This document shows, piece by piece, positions 31,168 to 43,575 of a stretch of 64,000 nucleotides of DNA. This DNA comes from Manihot esculenta. Taxonomy: Eukaryota; Streptophyta; Magnoliopsida; Malpighiales; Euphorbiaceae. The notes beneath the pieces were generated by a model. That model saw only the letters and a program-made list of their open reading frames with translations, made no database searches and had not been told where the DNA came from. The first letter of the stretch is position 1. Each line of letters begins with the position of its first letter. The translations under genes and the position numbers were made by a program. Location: assembly GCF_001659605.2 (NCBI RefSeq), contig NC_035169.2, forward strand, positions 11,646,816 to 11,710,815. Direction: 5' to 3'.

Positions 31168-33528
31168 TGTAATACCCAGCTAGATGCCGGCATCGGAATT
31201 CCTATTTTTCGGCGGAATTTCCGTTGGAATCTGGCATTTGAGGATGTCGGAGAATTCTAGAAGGGTAAGAGAAAGGTTTTCTAAAATCATTTTAAGTGTT
31301 TTAAGGTTTTGAAAGAGAAAAGACTTGAGTGTTGAAGAGAAAAGGCCAAGGGAACAAAGTGCGGGTTCGGCCGCCGAAGGTGATGTTCGGCCGCCGAAAG
31401 TGCCTTAGGTTTGGCCCTCGAAACTCCAAGTTCGGCCGCCGAACGTTGCATGGTTTTGCATGCAGGTTTGGCCGCCGAAGCTGAGGCGGTCAGCCGCCTA
31501 TAAAGAGCCCTCAGTCGGTGACATGGATCAGATTTGCTTCCTTTTCACTCCCAGAGGTGAGTTCTTGTTCCCCTTGGATGGTTTTCATGGTTTTTCATCA
31601 AATCTTTCAAAGTGAAGTAAGTTTTATGTTGGTTTTCGAAGGTTTTCCATTTTGACGAAGGTTTTGGAGAGTTTGGAGCTTAGATCCTCCATAGCTCTAC
31701 GTTTGGATCACACCAGCCTTTGTTCTGTAAGAGGTAAGGGTCGATCCTTAGTTTTTATGATGTTTTACATGAGTTTGATGAAGGGAAAAGAGAGTTTATG
31801 GGTAGATATGCATGTTTAGGGTTTTTTGGTGTTTTTGTGATAAAAGTATGCTTTATGTTTGTTTGCTGAGTTTGTTTGTTGGAGTTTAAGTTGTCTTAAG
31901 CTCCTATATGCTTGTTGTAGGAGTTATGCATGTTTTAGAGAGGTTGGTTGCATGTGTTGAGGGTTTGGAGGTTTGAGAGGCATGTTGTGCACGAAGCTGA
32001 GTTCTGGATGAACTCAGGTTTGGCAGCCGAAGGAGGATTCGGCCGCCGAACGTGCTGAGAAGGTGGCTTCGGCTGCCTAAGCTTGCTTGAGCTTGCCCCC
32101 GAAAGTTTGGACTTTCGGCTCTGGAGGAGAGGTTCGGCCGCCGAAGGTGCCGCCGAACATGCATGAGGTTCGGCTCTGGAGGGAGCATTCGGTCGCCGAA
32201 TGTGCCGCCGAAGGTGCTCTGTTCAGCCTTCCTTTGCATGCTTTCTATGATTGTTCTAGGATGTTTTAGGGGGTTTTTGGGGAATTGTGTAAGAGTTGTT
32301 TATCAGTTGTATAGAGTATGTTTGGTACCTCATTTGAGTCCTCCATTGTAGGATTGGACCCGAGGAACCGAGGTGTTTAGCAGTAGTAGCTGCTTCAGAG
32401 GTAGAGATAGCCCAGAGTTAGCCAAGCAGTGGCTACAGGTGAGTGGAACTAAACTTGATGTTTTAAATTCAGAAATGACACGCGTCTAGCATGCTCCATG
32501 AATCATAAAATGCCATGTTATCTATTAGGTTGTGTTGCATTAGAATTCACGAATATGATGCATTGCATAAGATGTTGTTCATGTGGATGAATGTTGGATG
32601 ATCCTTAGCCCTTGATATGAGATAAGATCCTATGAGATCAGATGGGATATGGCATGAGATAGCCATACCAGGTCGCTCCTGGACAGACCAGGTCGCTCCT
32701 GGTACTGTGAGACAGTCAGGTAAGAGTCAGTCAGTTAAGAGACGTCCCGGTGAGGCCTAATCGCCCCGGGCACAGTTAGACATGTATGCTATGCGTGACT
32801 TAAGAGAAGTCCAGGTGAGGCCTAATCGCCCCTGGCAAGTTGGACATATGACTATATGTAAATAGTAGAGGGCTATTGGTGACAAGTTCATCCTTGAGAT
32901 AATATGTTTGTGATGTGATGCATTTCATGAAAGCATGTAATTAATGAACTGTTTTATTGTTCCTCCTCACTGGGCTGTAGTAGCTCATCCCACTCCCTTA
33001 ACTCCAGTTTTGCAGGTTCCGAGATAGCTATGGGAAGTCAGAGTCAGCAAAAGTAAAGAGGAAAGATATGCATGAATGTATGTTTGTAATAGAATAGTGG
33101 ACATGATGTAATTAATGTATTAGTCTGTAATGTCATATATAGATATGTACTATCAGATCATGGATAGAATTGTGCTTTACCCTAGTATCTTTGCCCTAGT
33201 GTGGTGTATGATTCATCCCTTTGTACATGGATCCTGTTTTACGTTTCTTGATGAGAAATGTGCTGATCCAAGGCTGACTTGTGATATGCTGACCCTATGA
33301 GAGTGGGTTCTATGTTTTCAGACATAGTGCATGCAGGTCGAAGCTTGGTAACTCTGAGGAGAGTTTACCGGATTGTTGAGTATTTTTTTATCATGTATGG
33401 GATTTATCAGGTACACAGAGAGTATAGTCGGCTTGCTACGGGTCCCGGCGGCCTTAAGCCGATCTGGATCCTAGTGCCAGTGATGGTTCGGACCGTTACA
33501 GAGGGGTACCGATTTCCGGGTCGTTACA
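31168..33528 (+). repeat. Tekay LTR (3' LTR of the non-autonomous derivative)
   Basis: 2,361 bases from TGTAATACCCAGC to GGGTCGTTACA. TATA box at 31499-31505. Its hairpin array (32666-32840) includes a CCCGG/CCGGG stem (32746-32750 and 32766-32770) where other copies have CCAGG/CCTGG. It lacks the 38-base GGGAAGAAAGGG units found in sister LTRs. Confidence 0.9.
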
Positions 33529-36500
33529 ACAGGCATATGATACAGATCAGAAGAAAGCTAGGAGGTATACCATGAGACTTCATCCAAGGTATTCCTCCCT
33601 GATCCTAGCGGCAGAGAGGGAGAGCTTCCACACCATAGTGGATGCAGCTAGAAAGATGGAGGCTAGTGCCATTATTCAGGGGACAGTAAAACAGCAGGTG
33701 GCACAGTCCTCGAGTTCCAAAACCCCGGGTATAGGGAATATTGATCTCTCCTCTCTGGGTGAAGCTGCCACAAAAGGTAAGAAGTGGAGCAAGTCCAAGC
33801 CTAAGAAGAACAAGTTCTGGAACAGGTTAAAGTCTGGTCTGGGAATGGGTGGTGGTTGGAGCTCTGGTTCAGATAGCTCCGGGTGCATGAGGTGCGGTAA
33901 GCCGCACAAGGGGGTCTGTCGGTTTGGGACTACGGCATGTTTCAGATGCGGACAAGAGGGGCACATGGCACATGAGTGTCCCAATGCAGTTATGATGGCT
34001 CAGTCCCAGTGGACAGCTTCTGGTAGTGTGGCTCAGCCAGTAGCTCCAACCATGTCACAAGGCAGAGGTCGTGGTAGAGGGAGAGGGACAGCCTCTTCTT
34101 CAGCAGGTTCCCATGGAGAAGGTCCATCAGCTCCAGCATGGATCTTCACCATGACTCAGCAGGAGGCTAACACGTCAAACACCGTGGTATCAGGTAATCT
34201 TATCATTGGATGTTCTGATGTGTTTGCTCTTATGGACCCTGGAGCTTCTCTTTCTTTTATTGCTCCGAGAGCCGTAGAGAGGTTGGGTTTGATAGCTTCT
34301 GGGCTAGAGTGTCCTCTTTGGGTCAGTGGGCCCAAGTGTGATCCATCTGTGGCAGAGTCAGTCTGCCGATGTAGTCCAGTGTTTGTTGAGGGTAGATGCC
34401 TTCCAGCTGACCTTGTGGTTCTAGATTTGACCGATTTTGACATCATTCTAAGGATGGATTGGCTTTCTACTCATGGTGCTACCTTGGATTGCAGAGACAA
34501 GGTAGTCAAGTTCAGAGATCAGGATGGGTCAGAGGTAGTCTTCAGAGGGGACAGAGTAGGGATGCCTAGAGGTTTGATATCAGCCTAGAGGTTTGATATC
34601 AGCCCTTCAGGCTCATAGGTTGCTTAGGAGGGGTTGTCAGGGATTTCTTGCTCATGTCAGAGAGCTTAACAATTAGGTCAGGGAACCAGCTTTAGTGCCC
34701 GTAGTTAGAGAGTTCCTAGATATTTTCCCAGACGAGCTACCAAGTTTACCACCTGCTAGGGAGATAGAGTTTGAAATTGAAGTGATGCCAGGAACTAGAT
34801 CCATCTCTATCCCTCCCTACAAGATAGCACCTGCAAAGTTAAAGGAGTTGAAATAGCAGTTGCAAGAGTTGGTAGATAAGGGTTTCATCCGACCTAGTAC
34901 CTCACCTTGGGGTGCTCCAGTGTTGTTTGTAAAAAAGAAGGATGGATCCTTAAGACTTTGTATCGACTACAGACAGTTGAACAAGGTCACTACTAAGAAC
35001 AAGTATCCGCTACCCAAGATTGAGGATCTATTTGACCAGCTAGCAAGAGCCGGTTGTTTCTCCAAGATAGATTACTACCAATTGAAGGTCAGAGAAGAGG
35101 ATGTGTCAAAGACAGCTTTTAAGACCAGATATGGGCATTATGAGTTCCTAGTGATGCCGTTCGGGCTGACCAATGCCCCTGCAGCATTCATGGACCTCAT
35201 GAACAGAGTTTTTAGTCAGTTTCTGGATCACATCGTTATTGTCTTCATCGATGATATTTTAGTGTATTCCAGGAATGCAGAGGAGCATACCCATCATCTG
35301 AGGACAGTGTTGCAGACCCTGAGAGAACACGGCTTATATGCTAAGTTCTCCAAGTGTGAATTATGGTTGAGGAGCATTTCTTTCTTGGGGCATGTAGTGT
35401 CAGAAAAGGAAATTGAGGTAGATCCCAAGAAAGTTGAAGCTGTAGCTAACTGGCCTAGACCCACTACAGTAACAGAGATTAAAAGATTTTTGGGTTTGGC
35501 AAGTTACTACAGGAGGTTCGTGCAGGACTTCTCCAGAATTGCTGCTCCTATGACCAGGCTGACCAAAAAGAATCAGAGGTTTGTTTGGTCAGAACAGTGT
35601 GAGGAAAGCTTTGAAGAGCTGAAGAGAAGGTTGACGTCAGCACCGGTGTTAGCTCTGCCTACAAGTGATGAAGACTTCACAGTGTTTTGTGATGCATCCC
35701 GAGTGGGACTAAGTTGTGTGTTGATGCAGAATGAGAGGGTAATTGCTTATGCTTCTAGGCAGCTAAAGAAGCACGAGTTGAATTACCCTACACATGATCT
35801 AGAAATGGCAGCCGTGATCTTTGCACTCAAGATGTGGAGGCATTACCTTTATGGGGTAAGATGTGAGATCTTTACAGATCATAAAAGTCTGCAGTACATC
35901 TTGAGTCAGAAAGAGTTGAACCTAAGGCAGAGAAGATGGGTAGAATTGCTTAGTGACTATGATTGCAAGATTCAGTATCATCCGGGTAAGGCAAATGTAG
36001 TGGCAGATGCCCTCAGTCGGAAATCACTTGGCAGTTTGTCCCATGTTACAGTAGAGAGAAGGCCGGTGGTGAGAGAATTTTACAAGCTCGTCAATGAGGG
36101 TTTACAGTTAGAGTTGTTTGGTACAGGTGCACTAGTGGCTCAGATGAGAGTGACACCCGTGTTTCTGGACCAAGTGGCGCAGAAACAGTATGAGGACCCC
36201 GAGTTGGTGAAAATTGCCAAGACTGTTTAGTCAGGCAAGAATGAGGATTTTTGTTTCAACAACAAAGGGATCCTCTGTTACGAAAACAGGTTATGCGTAC
36301 CAGATGACGTGAGTTTGAAGGGAGACATTATGAGAGAGGCTCATAATGCTAGGTATAGCGTACACCCTGGAGCCACCAAAATGTATCAGAATCTGAAGAA
36401 GGTTTATTGGTGGCCAGCTATGAAGAAGGAAGTGGCGCAGTTTGTGTCCGCTTGTGATATCTATCAAAGGGTGAAGCTAGAGCATCAAAAGCCAGCTGGG

Positions 36501-37586
36501 ATGCTCAACCCACTACCGATTCTAGAGTGGAAGTGGGAAAATGTGGCAATGGATTTCGTAGTGGGGCTACCAGCAACGTCCAACAGATTAGACTCTATAT
36601 GGGTGATAGTGGACAGACTGACCAAATCTGCTCACTTTATCCCTGTCAGGAGTGGCTACTCTGTGGACAAACTGGCATAGGTTTATGTGGAGGAGATCGT
36701 TAGGCTTCATGGGGCTCCAGTTTCAATTGTGTCGGATAGGGGACCCCAGTTTACCTCCAGGTTTTGGCGGAGTCTACAGAATGCTATGGGCACGAGGTTG
36801 GACTTTAGCGCTGCCTTTCATCCACAGACTGACGGACAGACAGAAAGGACCATCCAAACCATAGAAGACATGTTAAGAATGTGTGTGCTAGATTTTGGCG
36901 GTTCTTGGAGGCAACATCTGCCATTGGTGGAGTTCGCCTACAATAACAGCTATCATGCTAGCATAGGGATGGCTCCTTGTAAAGCTCTATATGGGAGGAA
37001 GTGCAGGTCCCTAGTCTGCTGGGAAGAAGTGGGAGAAAGGGCTCTAGCAGGGCCAGAGTTAGTTGAGATCACCAGCAGGGTAGTGCCCATTATCAGAGAA
37101 AGAATCAAGACAGCAATGAGCAGACAAAAGAGATATGCAGACGTCCGCAGGAAGCATGTTGAGTTCTAGGAGGGGGATAGGGTATTGCTTAAGGTGTCTC
37201 CTATGAAGGGGGTGATTTATTTTGGGAAGAAGGGTAAACTAGCTCCAAGATACATCGGACCCTTTGAAATCCTGCAAAGGATTGGGAATGTATCCTACAA
37301 GTTAGATTTACCTGCTTCAATGGAGAGAATCCATCCGGTTTTCCATGTTTCCATGTTACGGAAGTTTGTGTTGGATCCGAGTAAGGTTCTTAATGAACCA
37401 GGGGTGGAGATCCTAGGAGATCTCACTTATGTTGAGCAGCCAGTGCGGATCGTAGACACACAAATCAGAAAGCTGAGGAACAAGGAAATCGCGATGGTGA
37501 AAGTCCTTTGGAATCACCACAACATGGAAGAGTGCACTTGGGAGACTCGAGAATCCATGCTTAGGCAGTACCTCTATCTCTTTTGA
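33529..37586 (+). pseudogene. gag-pol: Tekay gag-pol with stops and a 19-base duplication
   Basis: Gag C-terminus with two zinc knuckles ([26 protein letters not shown]), protease ([12 protein letters not shown]), RT (FIDDILVYS), RNase H, integrase and chromodomain-like end ([20 protein letters not shown]), ending at 37586. A tandem duplication of 19 bases (34565-34583 and 34584-34602) shifts the frame in protease and creates an immediate stop. Downstream stops are TAG at about 34673, 34854, 36228, 36678 and 37167; four of these replace CAG of sister copies. From 34860 to the end the frame is otherwise continuous. RT lacks about four residues of the DLRSGYHQL block (reads KIDYYQL). Confidence 0.85.
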
Positions 37587-37645
37587 AGTAAGTGTTTTAT
37601 GTTTTATGTGTTTTTCTTGATGCTATGTTTACTTGCATGTTGTTT

Positions 37646-37683
37646 GAACATTCGGGGACGAATGTTCTTAAAAGGGGAAAGAA
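37646..37683 (+). other. Hairpin and polypurine tract
   Basis: GAACATTCG, GGGA loop, CGAATGTTC (37646-37667) is a perfect 9-base-pair hairpin. The purine run AAAAGGGGAAAGAA (37670-37683) follows and ends at the 3' LTR. Confidence 0.75.
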
Positions 37684-39862
37684 TGTAATACCCGACTAGA
37701 CTCCGGCGTCGAAATTCCAACATTCCGACGGAATCTCTGTTGGAATTCGGAATCTCGGATACCAGAACCTCTGGAAGGGTAATATATGTTTTTATAAAAT
37801 GTTTTTCATGATTTTATTGTTTGGTTTTGAGTTAAAGTTTTAAAAATGAAAGAAAAATATTTTTGAAGGAAAAGTCCAGGTTCGGCCACCAAACCTCATG
37901 TTCGGCCGCCAAACATGGTGCTGCCGTGGGAGCTCATTCGACCCCCGAAGGTGGTCTGGCCAGCCACCTATAAGAGGCCTCCAGTCCAAAAATGGGAGAG
38001 TTTTCTCTCTCCATTTTCTGGCAAAGGTGAGTTCTTGCCCTTCCTTTAATGATTTTATGTTTTCCCTTCATATTTTCATGAGTTTTCGCTTGTTTTTGAA
38101 GTTTTAAGCTTGAATCCAAAGTTTTAAAGCTTGGAGACCTTCGGAGACCGTTTTCTCCTCATCTCCAAGTTTGGGTCACATCTACCATTGATTTTCAAGA
38201 GGTAAGTGTAGATCATTGCTCTTTCCTATGTTTTAAGTAAGTTTTAAGAGGTTTAAGGGCTTATAATGCATGAAATGGCTAGATCTAAGGTTAAAAGTTT
38301 TGAGTTGGGTTAAATGATTAATACATGCTTATGTGATGTTTTTGTTGATGTTGTTGGGGCTTAAGTTAGTTTTTATGCCCCTTATGTATGTTGAAGTGAG
38401 TTTGCATGCTTTAGGAAGTTAGGAGTGAGGTTTGGGGAAGTTTTGGGGCTGAAATGTTTAGGGCAGAATCGGGTTCTGCCATTCTGGAGAACCCAGGTTC
38501 GACCGCCGAAGCAAGGTTCAGCCGCCGAACCTGCCTGTGGAGGCAGCCTTTGGCCGCCTAAGCTGCCCCCGAAAGCATGGACTTTCGGATTTGGAAGGGA
38601 GTTTCGGTCGCCGAACCTGCCCCCAAAGGTTAGTGACTTTCGAATCCGTGGAGACCTTCGGCAGCCGAACCTGCCCCCGAAAGTGCCTGACTTTCAGATC
38701 TGTAGGGACCTGCGACTGCCGAACCTACCATCGAAAGTCCCCTGCCCAGCCTTCCTTTGCTTGTTTTGTGTGTAAGTTTTGTGATGTTTTAGGGGGGTTT
38801 TGGGGAGATGTTTAGAGTCTTGTTAGAGTATGTTTGGTCCCTCATTTGAATCCATCTGTGTAGGATCCGACCTGGGAGACCGTAGAGGCCAGCAGTGAGG
38901 TAACTGCTCCAGTGTTAGTAAAGCGTCAGCCAGAGGTGAGTAGAACTAAACTAATCTATTGATTTTAAAGTAATCAAACTTTTAAGCATGTTCATGCATC
39001 ATGAATGCCATGTTATGTAATATGTTGTTTGCATTAGAATTCACGAATATGATGCATTGCATAATTTGTTGTTGATGTGGATGGACATTGGATGACCCAC
39101 TAGCCCTCGATATGATATGATATGTTATGATATGGAAGTCCAGGTCGAGGTCCATTCTATGCCCCTGGCACGATGTAAGAGAAAGTCCAGGTCGAGACCC
39201 ATTCTACGCCCCTGGCACAGTTGGATATGTTATGTTTAAGCGAAAGTCCTGAGGAGCTCCGTCGAGGGCCGGGCACATTGGATAAGTAGAGGGTTACTGG
39301 TGACAAGTCCATCCTTGATGTGTATTGTTCATGTTGTGATGCATTTCATGAGAGCATATGTTTATTAAACTGTTTTTATGGTTCTGTTCACTAAGCTCTT
39401 GTAACTTATCCCTTTCCCTAACCCCAGGTTTGCAGGGTCAAGATTAGCTCGGGGAGTCGGCTAGAGGCTGGTATAGTTTATGTAATAGATAGTAGTGGAC
39501 ATGTAATTATGTAATGGATTAGAATTGCGCTTTGCCCTAGTTATGTTGTAAATCCCAATGAACATGTTTTTATATAAAGGTTTTTATAATGAGTTATGTT
39601 AGACCAAGCTTGATGTATGTGATGTTGACCACACTAGAGCATTTGATGAGGGCTCTAGTGTGGGTTTTATGTTTTCAGGTTATGTTGAATGTTCAGGTCG
39701 AGCTTGGTTTATGAAAAGTTTAAATTTTTATGAAAATGTATGTTCATGTATGGGATTTTATCAGGTACACAGGATGCATAGTAGGCTTGCTATGGGTTCC
39801 GGCGACCTTAAGTCGACCTGAATCCTAGCGCCGGTAGCGGTCCGGTTTCAGGGTCATTACAG
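37684..39862 (+). repeat. 3' LTR of the plus-strand Tekay element (divergent subfamily)
   Basis: 2,179 bases from TGTAATACCCGAC to GGGTCATTACA. TATA-like TATAAGA at 37969-37975. It has the same layout as the other Tekay LTRs (palindrome clusters, GGTGAGT/GGTAAGT sites, hairpins at about 39138-39220 with CCAGG/CCTGG stems) but is clearly diverged, and its hairpin loops read GAGGTCCATTCTATGCC rather than GAGGCCTAATCGCC. Confidence 0.85.
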
Positions 39863-41340
39863 GGAAGGGCATCCATACCCTCATTTTTCGGGGGATTACC
39901 GGTCAAAAGTGCAGATCGACGAGATCCTCTCATCCTGACTTCTGAAAAACAACATAACACAAAACATTAACATCATATGGTTCATGTGAGCACACATGAA
40001 CCCTCATCATACATAACATATCATCAATGCACATACATATAATCATGGCATTACACATCATCATCATATATATACATCAAGACAGGACTCTACATTCTAT
40101 CCTGGTGGACATGATTTTTCCTATTGTGCTTGCCTTTCTATAACATCTATGAGCCCAACACTCTAGGTCCGACCATATGAACCTAGTGCTCTGATACCAC
40201 TCTGTAACGACCCAAAAACCGGACCGCTATCGGCACTAGGGTTCAAATCGACTTAACGTCGCCGGAGCCTGTAGCAAGCCTACTATACATCCTGTGTACC
40301 TGGTAAACATCCCATACATGATCACAAGACATAACAAAAACTTAAACTTTCAAGAACCAAGGCTTGACCTCTGCATGCATCATAACTGAAAACATAAACC
40401 CATACTAGAGCCCTCATCAAATGCTCCAGTATGGTCAACATCACATATCTCAAGCTTAGTTCAAACATAACTCATAATCAAAACTTTTACATAAAAAGAT
40501 CATGAATAGGGATTACAAGGTTAAAACTAGGGCAAAGCACAATTCTAAACTATTTAACAATACATGTCCACAACTATTCTATTACATCAGACTATACCAG
40601 AAACTATGTTGTCTTTCCCGAGCTATCTCTGGTCCTGCACACCTGGGGTTAGGGGAAAGGGATAAGCTACAAGAGCCTAGTGAGCAGAACATAAAAACAA
40701 TTTAATAAATATATGCTCGAATGAAATGCGTCACAACACAAACAATTCACATCAAGATGGACTTGTCACCAGTAACCCTCTACATAATCCAATGTGCCCG
40801 GCCCTCGACGGAGTTCCTCAGGACTTTCGCTTAAACATAACATAACATAACATATCCAATGTGCTAGGGGCGTACAATGGGCCTCGACCTGAACTTTCTC
40901 TTACATATTGCCAGGGGCGTAAAATGGGCCTCACTTGGACTTCCGTACCGTATCATATCATATCATCTCGAGGGCTAGTGGGTCGTCCAATATCCATCCA
41001 CAACAACAATAAAGTTATGCAATGCAGCATATTCGTGAATTCTAATGCAAACAACCTAATACATATACATGGCATTCATGATGCATGAGCATGCTTAAAA
41101 CATTTGATTTCCTTAAACGAAAATTTAGTTCAGTTCTACTCACCTCTGACTGACGTTTTACTAACTCTGATGCAGCTAACTTACAACAGGTCTCTACGGT
41201 CTCCCTGGTCCTATCCTACACAGATGGACTCACATAAGGGACCAAACATAACTATAAAAAGACTCTAAACAACTCCCCAAAACCCCTTTAAACATAACAA
41301 AACATGCACATAAAATAAGCAAAGGAAGGCTGGTGACTCG
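39863..41340 (-). mobile_element. Older Tekay element: gag start, primer site and truncated 5' LTR
   Basis: Minus-strand gag start (MRGSRRSA, ATG near 39937), a leader, primer site TGGTATCAGAGC (40188-40199) and the LTR from 40203 to 41340. The LTR belongs to the divergent subfamily like that at 37684-39862. It stops after about 1.14 kb where an Athila-type LTR begins at 41341. The left edge is cut by the plus-strand Tekay element. Confidence 0.75.
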
Positions 41341-42660
41341 TGGTTGTCGAAGCCGGTCAAAAATAACCTTTCCGGTTATCAACAATAATAGTACTGTAGA
41401 TAGTGGCAAAGGATCGAATCCACAGAGAATTGAAAACTTATCTATTTTTCTCAATAAAACCAAGAGAGTGAAAGCGCAACTGAAAGTAAGTAACTGAAAT
41501 CAGAATAAAAATAAAGTGCAATAAAAGTAAAATAGGGAGTTTTGAGATTGATTTGATTAGCAACTACTGAAAGCAATTAAATAAGCAAGTAATTAAAAAT
41601 AAGATGTAAATCAATATGAGAAAAGTCAAGTTGAAGAGATGGATCCACTTTGGTTGTTCGGATTGATCATTGAAACTTACGTGCTTTTTGATTGATTCAA
41701 TAGATTAGTTATGGAGATGGAAAACGCTTCTCACCACCATGTCTCTCCTTATGATTAAACCAATTAGGGAACGTCCTCTAATTAATTACTAATTAACAAA
41801 TTGCCAAGGAACGTCCTTGGGCCTTAGGCATCAAACAATTGTTAATTGCATGAAGAAAGAGAGAGATCCAATCCTAGCTACTCAAAAGCATGAGATGTTG
41901 CTAGATCATACAATTTCTTAGTTGTTACACCAAGTGTTCCTATGTTTGAACAATTCAAGCAATTACGGACTTAAAATTATCCAAACTAACAATATATTAC
42001 CTTGCAATCAAGAATCAAGTGGCCAATTTGATCAAAACAACAAAGTAATAATAGATTCAAGCATGAACTGTATGAATATTGAATAACCAAAAGACAAATT
42101 ATGTGTGTTCAGATCTCACAATCCATAAAACAACCTTAGTTTCAACCAATCTTCAACTAGATAAAAAGGTTTCAGCCACTCATGGCTGAATCAAAACCAA
42201 AAAATAAAGAAAGGAAGAAGAAGAGAGAGGCCGAAGGAGCCTCGTTTGGTGTGTCTTGCGCCAACTGAAGAGATGAGAGGAAGAAGAGGTGCGGCTGCCA
42301 CTTAGTGTACCGTTTTATAGAATTTAGATGCTGCCCTAGGTCTCCCTTGCTTCCTAATTAGTGAAGAGGCTGCCCAAGATGCTGCCCTTGCACAACTTGC
42401 TGCCCAAGTTGTTGCAGAAGAGGAAGGTGGCGCGCGCATGGACTGCAGAAGAGAAGAGGCGCGCGGCTTGTGCTTCAAGGGAAAAGATGAGCGCATCAAG
42501 GCTTCAGAAGAGGAAAGAGATGTGGCTGGAGCTTCAGAAGGAAAGAGGAACGCATCTAGGCTTTCAGAAGAGGAAGGAGACGCGCCTTGGTCTTCAAAAG
42601 GCAGGTGGTGTGCGCATGGACTGCAGAAGAGGAAGTGGAGCGCATGGTCATTAATGTGCA
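41341..42660 (-). repeat. Athila-type LTR fragment
   Basis: Begins TGGTTGTCGAAGCCGGTC, the inverse of the terminal sequence of the LTR at 5347-6956. It runs through the shared central region to a repeat-rich part with GCTTCAGAAGAGGAAAG-type units (42410-42650), then stops abruptly and joins Tekay gag at about 42661. The other half of the LTR is absent, so a deletion or recombination has removed it. Apparent open frames here are simple-repeat artefacts. Confidence 0.75.
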
Positions 42661-43304
42661 GATGGGTCATCACCGGTTTCATACTGAGGAGCACCCAACT
42701 TCATGTAGTCGGTCATCTTGACCTTGCTCCCTCCAGATGAGCTAGGTTTAGGTATTTGGGTTTCTGGGACAGTAGGTGCTGCTGATGGTGGAGGAGGTGC
42801 AACATTCCCTGGGTTAGGGTCTGTTGTACCTGGGTAGAAGGATGGGGGTGGGTACATAGGGTACTGTGGGTATGGTGGGTAGAAAGGTGGGTATGGCATG
42901 TGTGGGTGGTAAGGGCTAAAGCTGGGATAATCCGATGTACCTCCCATCGAATACCCGAGATTCTGAGAAAAGGGTGGGTACTGGGGTGGCTGAACAAATC
43001 CCGAGGCCTGAGTACCTCCTTGGGACTCTCCCATTCCCTCTTCAGACATACTCACTCCAAGACTGCCATCCCTCCTCTGGTCCACATCCATATCATCCCC
43101 CACATCCTCTGACATTCCTCTTTGAACTGTTCCCCTTACTGATCTGCTTCTGTTCATATCCAAAGACCTTCTAGGGTCTCTCACTGCTCTTTCCCTGCTA
43201 GACCTGCTAGACATTGCCCTTGGCAATGCAGGGGGACGGGCACTCATGCCCTCATCCTCCGGTGGTACTCCAGTCAATCGTGCAGATAGACGAGTTCCTC
43301 TCAT
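42661..43304 (-). pseudogene. gag: Tekay gag, N-terminal part, truncated
   Basis: From ATG 43302-43304 (MRGTRLSARLTGVPPEDEGM) through the Ser/Arg-rich and Pro/Tyr-rich N-terminal region (YPPYPQYPMYPP) to MTDYMKLGAPQYETGDD, where it is cut at about 42661. It is nearly identical to the gag start at 61915-62529, except that this one lacks its stops. It is the downstream copy of a tandem array that shares the LTR 43576-48362. Confidence 0.85.
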
Positions 43305-43575
43305 TTTGCTTACTGAAAACAACACCCATCACATAAACATTAGTATCAAATGGTTCATGTGCAAACACATGAACCCGCATCACATACATCACATACATAG
43401 CATATCATTAATGCACATGCATATAATCATGGCATTTCACATCATCAATCAAGACAGGACTCTACATCCTATCCTAGTGGACATGATCTTCCTATTGTGC
43501 TTGACCTTCTATAACCTCTATGAGCCCGACACTTTCTAGGTCCGACCATATGAACCTAGGACTCTGATACCAATC

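Larger units (their letters stand above)
29914..33528 (+). mobile_element. Non-autonomous Tekay derivative, 5' truncated
   Basis: Degenerate pol remnants (29914-31154), polypurine tract (31155-31167, AAGGGGGGTAGAA) and a 3' LTR (31168-33528). The right flank continues into gag at ACAGG (33529-33533), the likely target site. The 5' LTR is missing, so a deletion has joined it to the gag piece on the left. The internal remnant is collinear with the derivative at 50351-59451, including shared decayed segments such as GGATCAGAGTGCG. Confidence 0.65.
29425..39862 (+). mobile_element. Tekay-type chromovirus, internal region and 3' LTR, interrupted
   Basis: Gag fragment (29425-29913), interrupting derivative (29914-33528), gag-pol (33529-37586), polypurine tract (about 37671-37683) and a 3' LTR (37684-39862). 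The 5' LTR is not in the window, as expected if the Copia element inserted in gag and carried it beyond the left edge. The right edge abuts minus-strand Tekay gag at 39863, so this element probably inserted into that older copy. Confidence 0.75.

Noticed and set aside
42302..42740. Open frames over the GAAGAGGAAAG-rich segment
   Set aside because: Simple-repeat low-complexity sequence inside an Athila-type LTR; several frames are open on both strands and none resembles a protein family.
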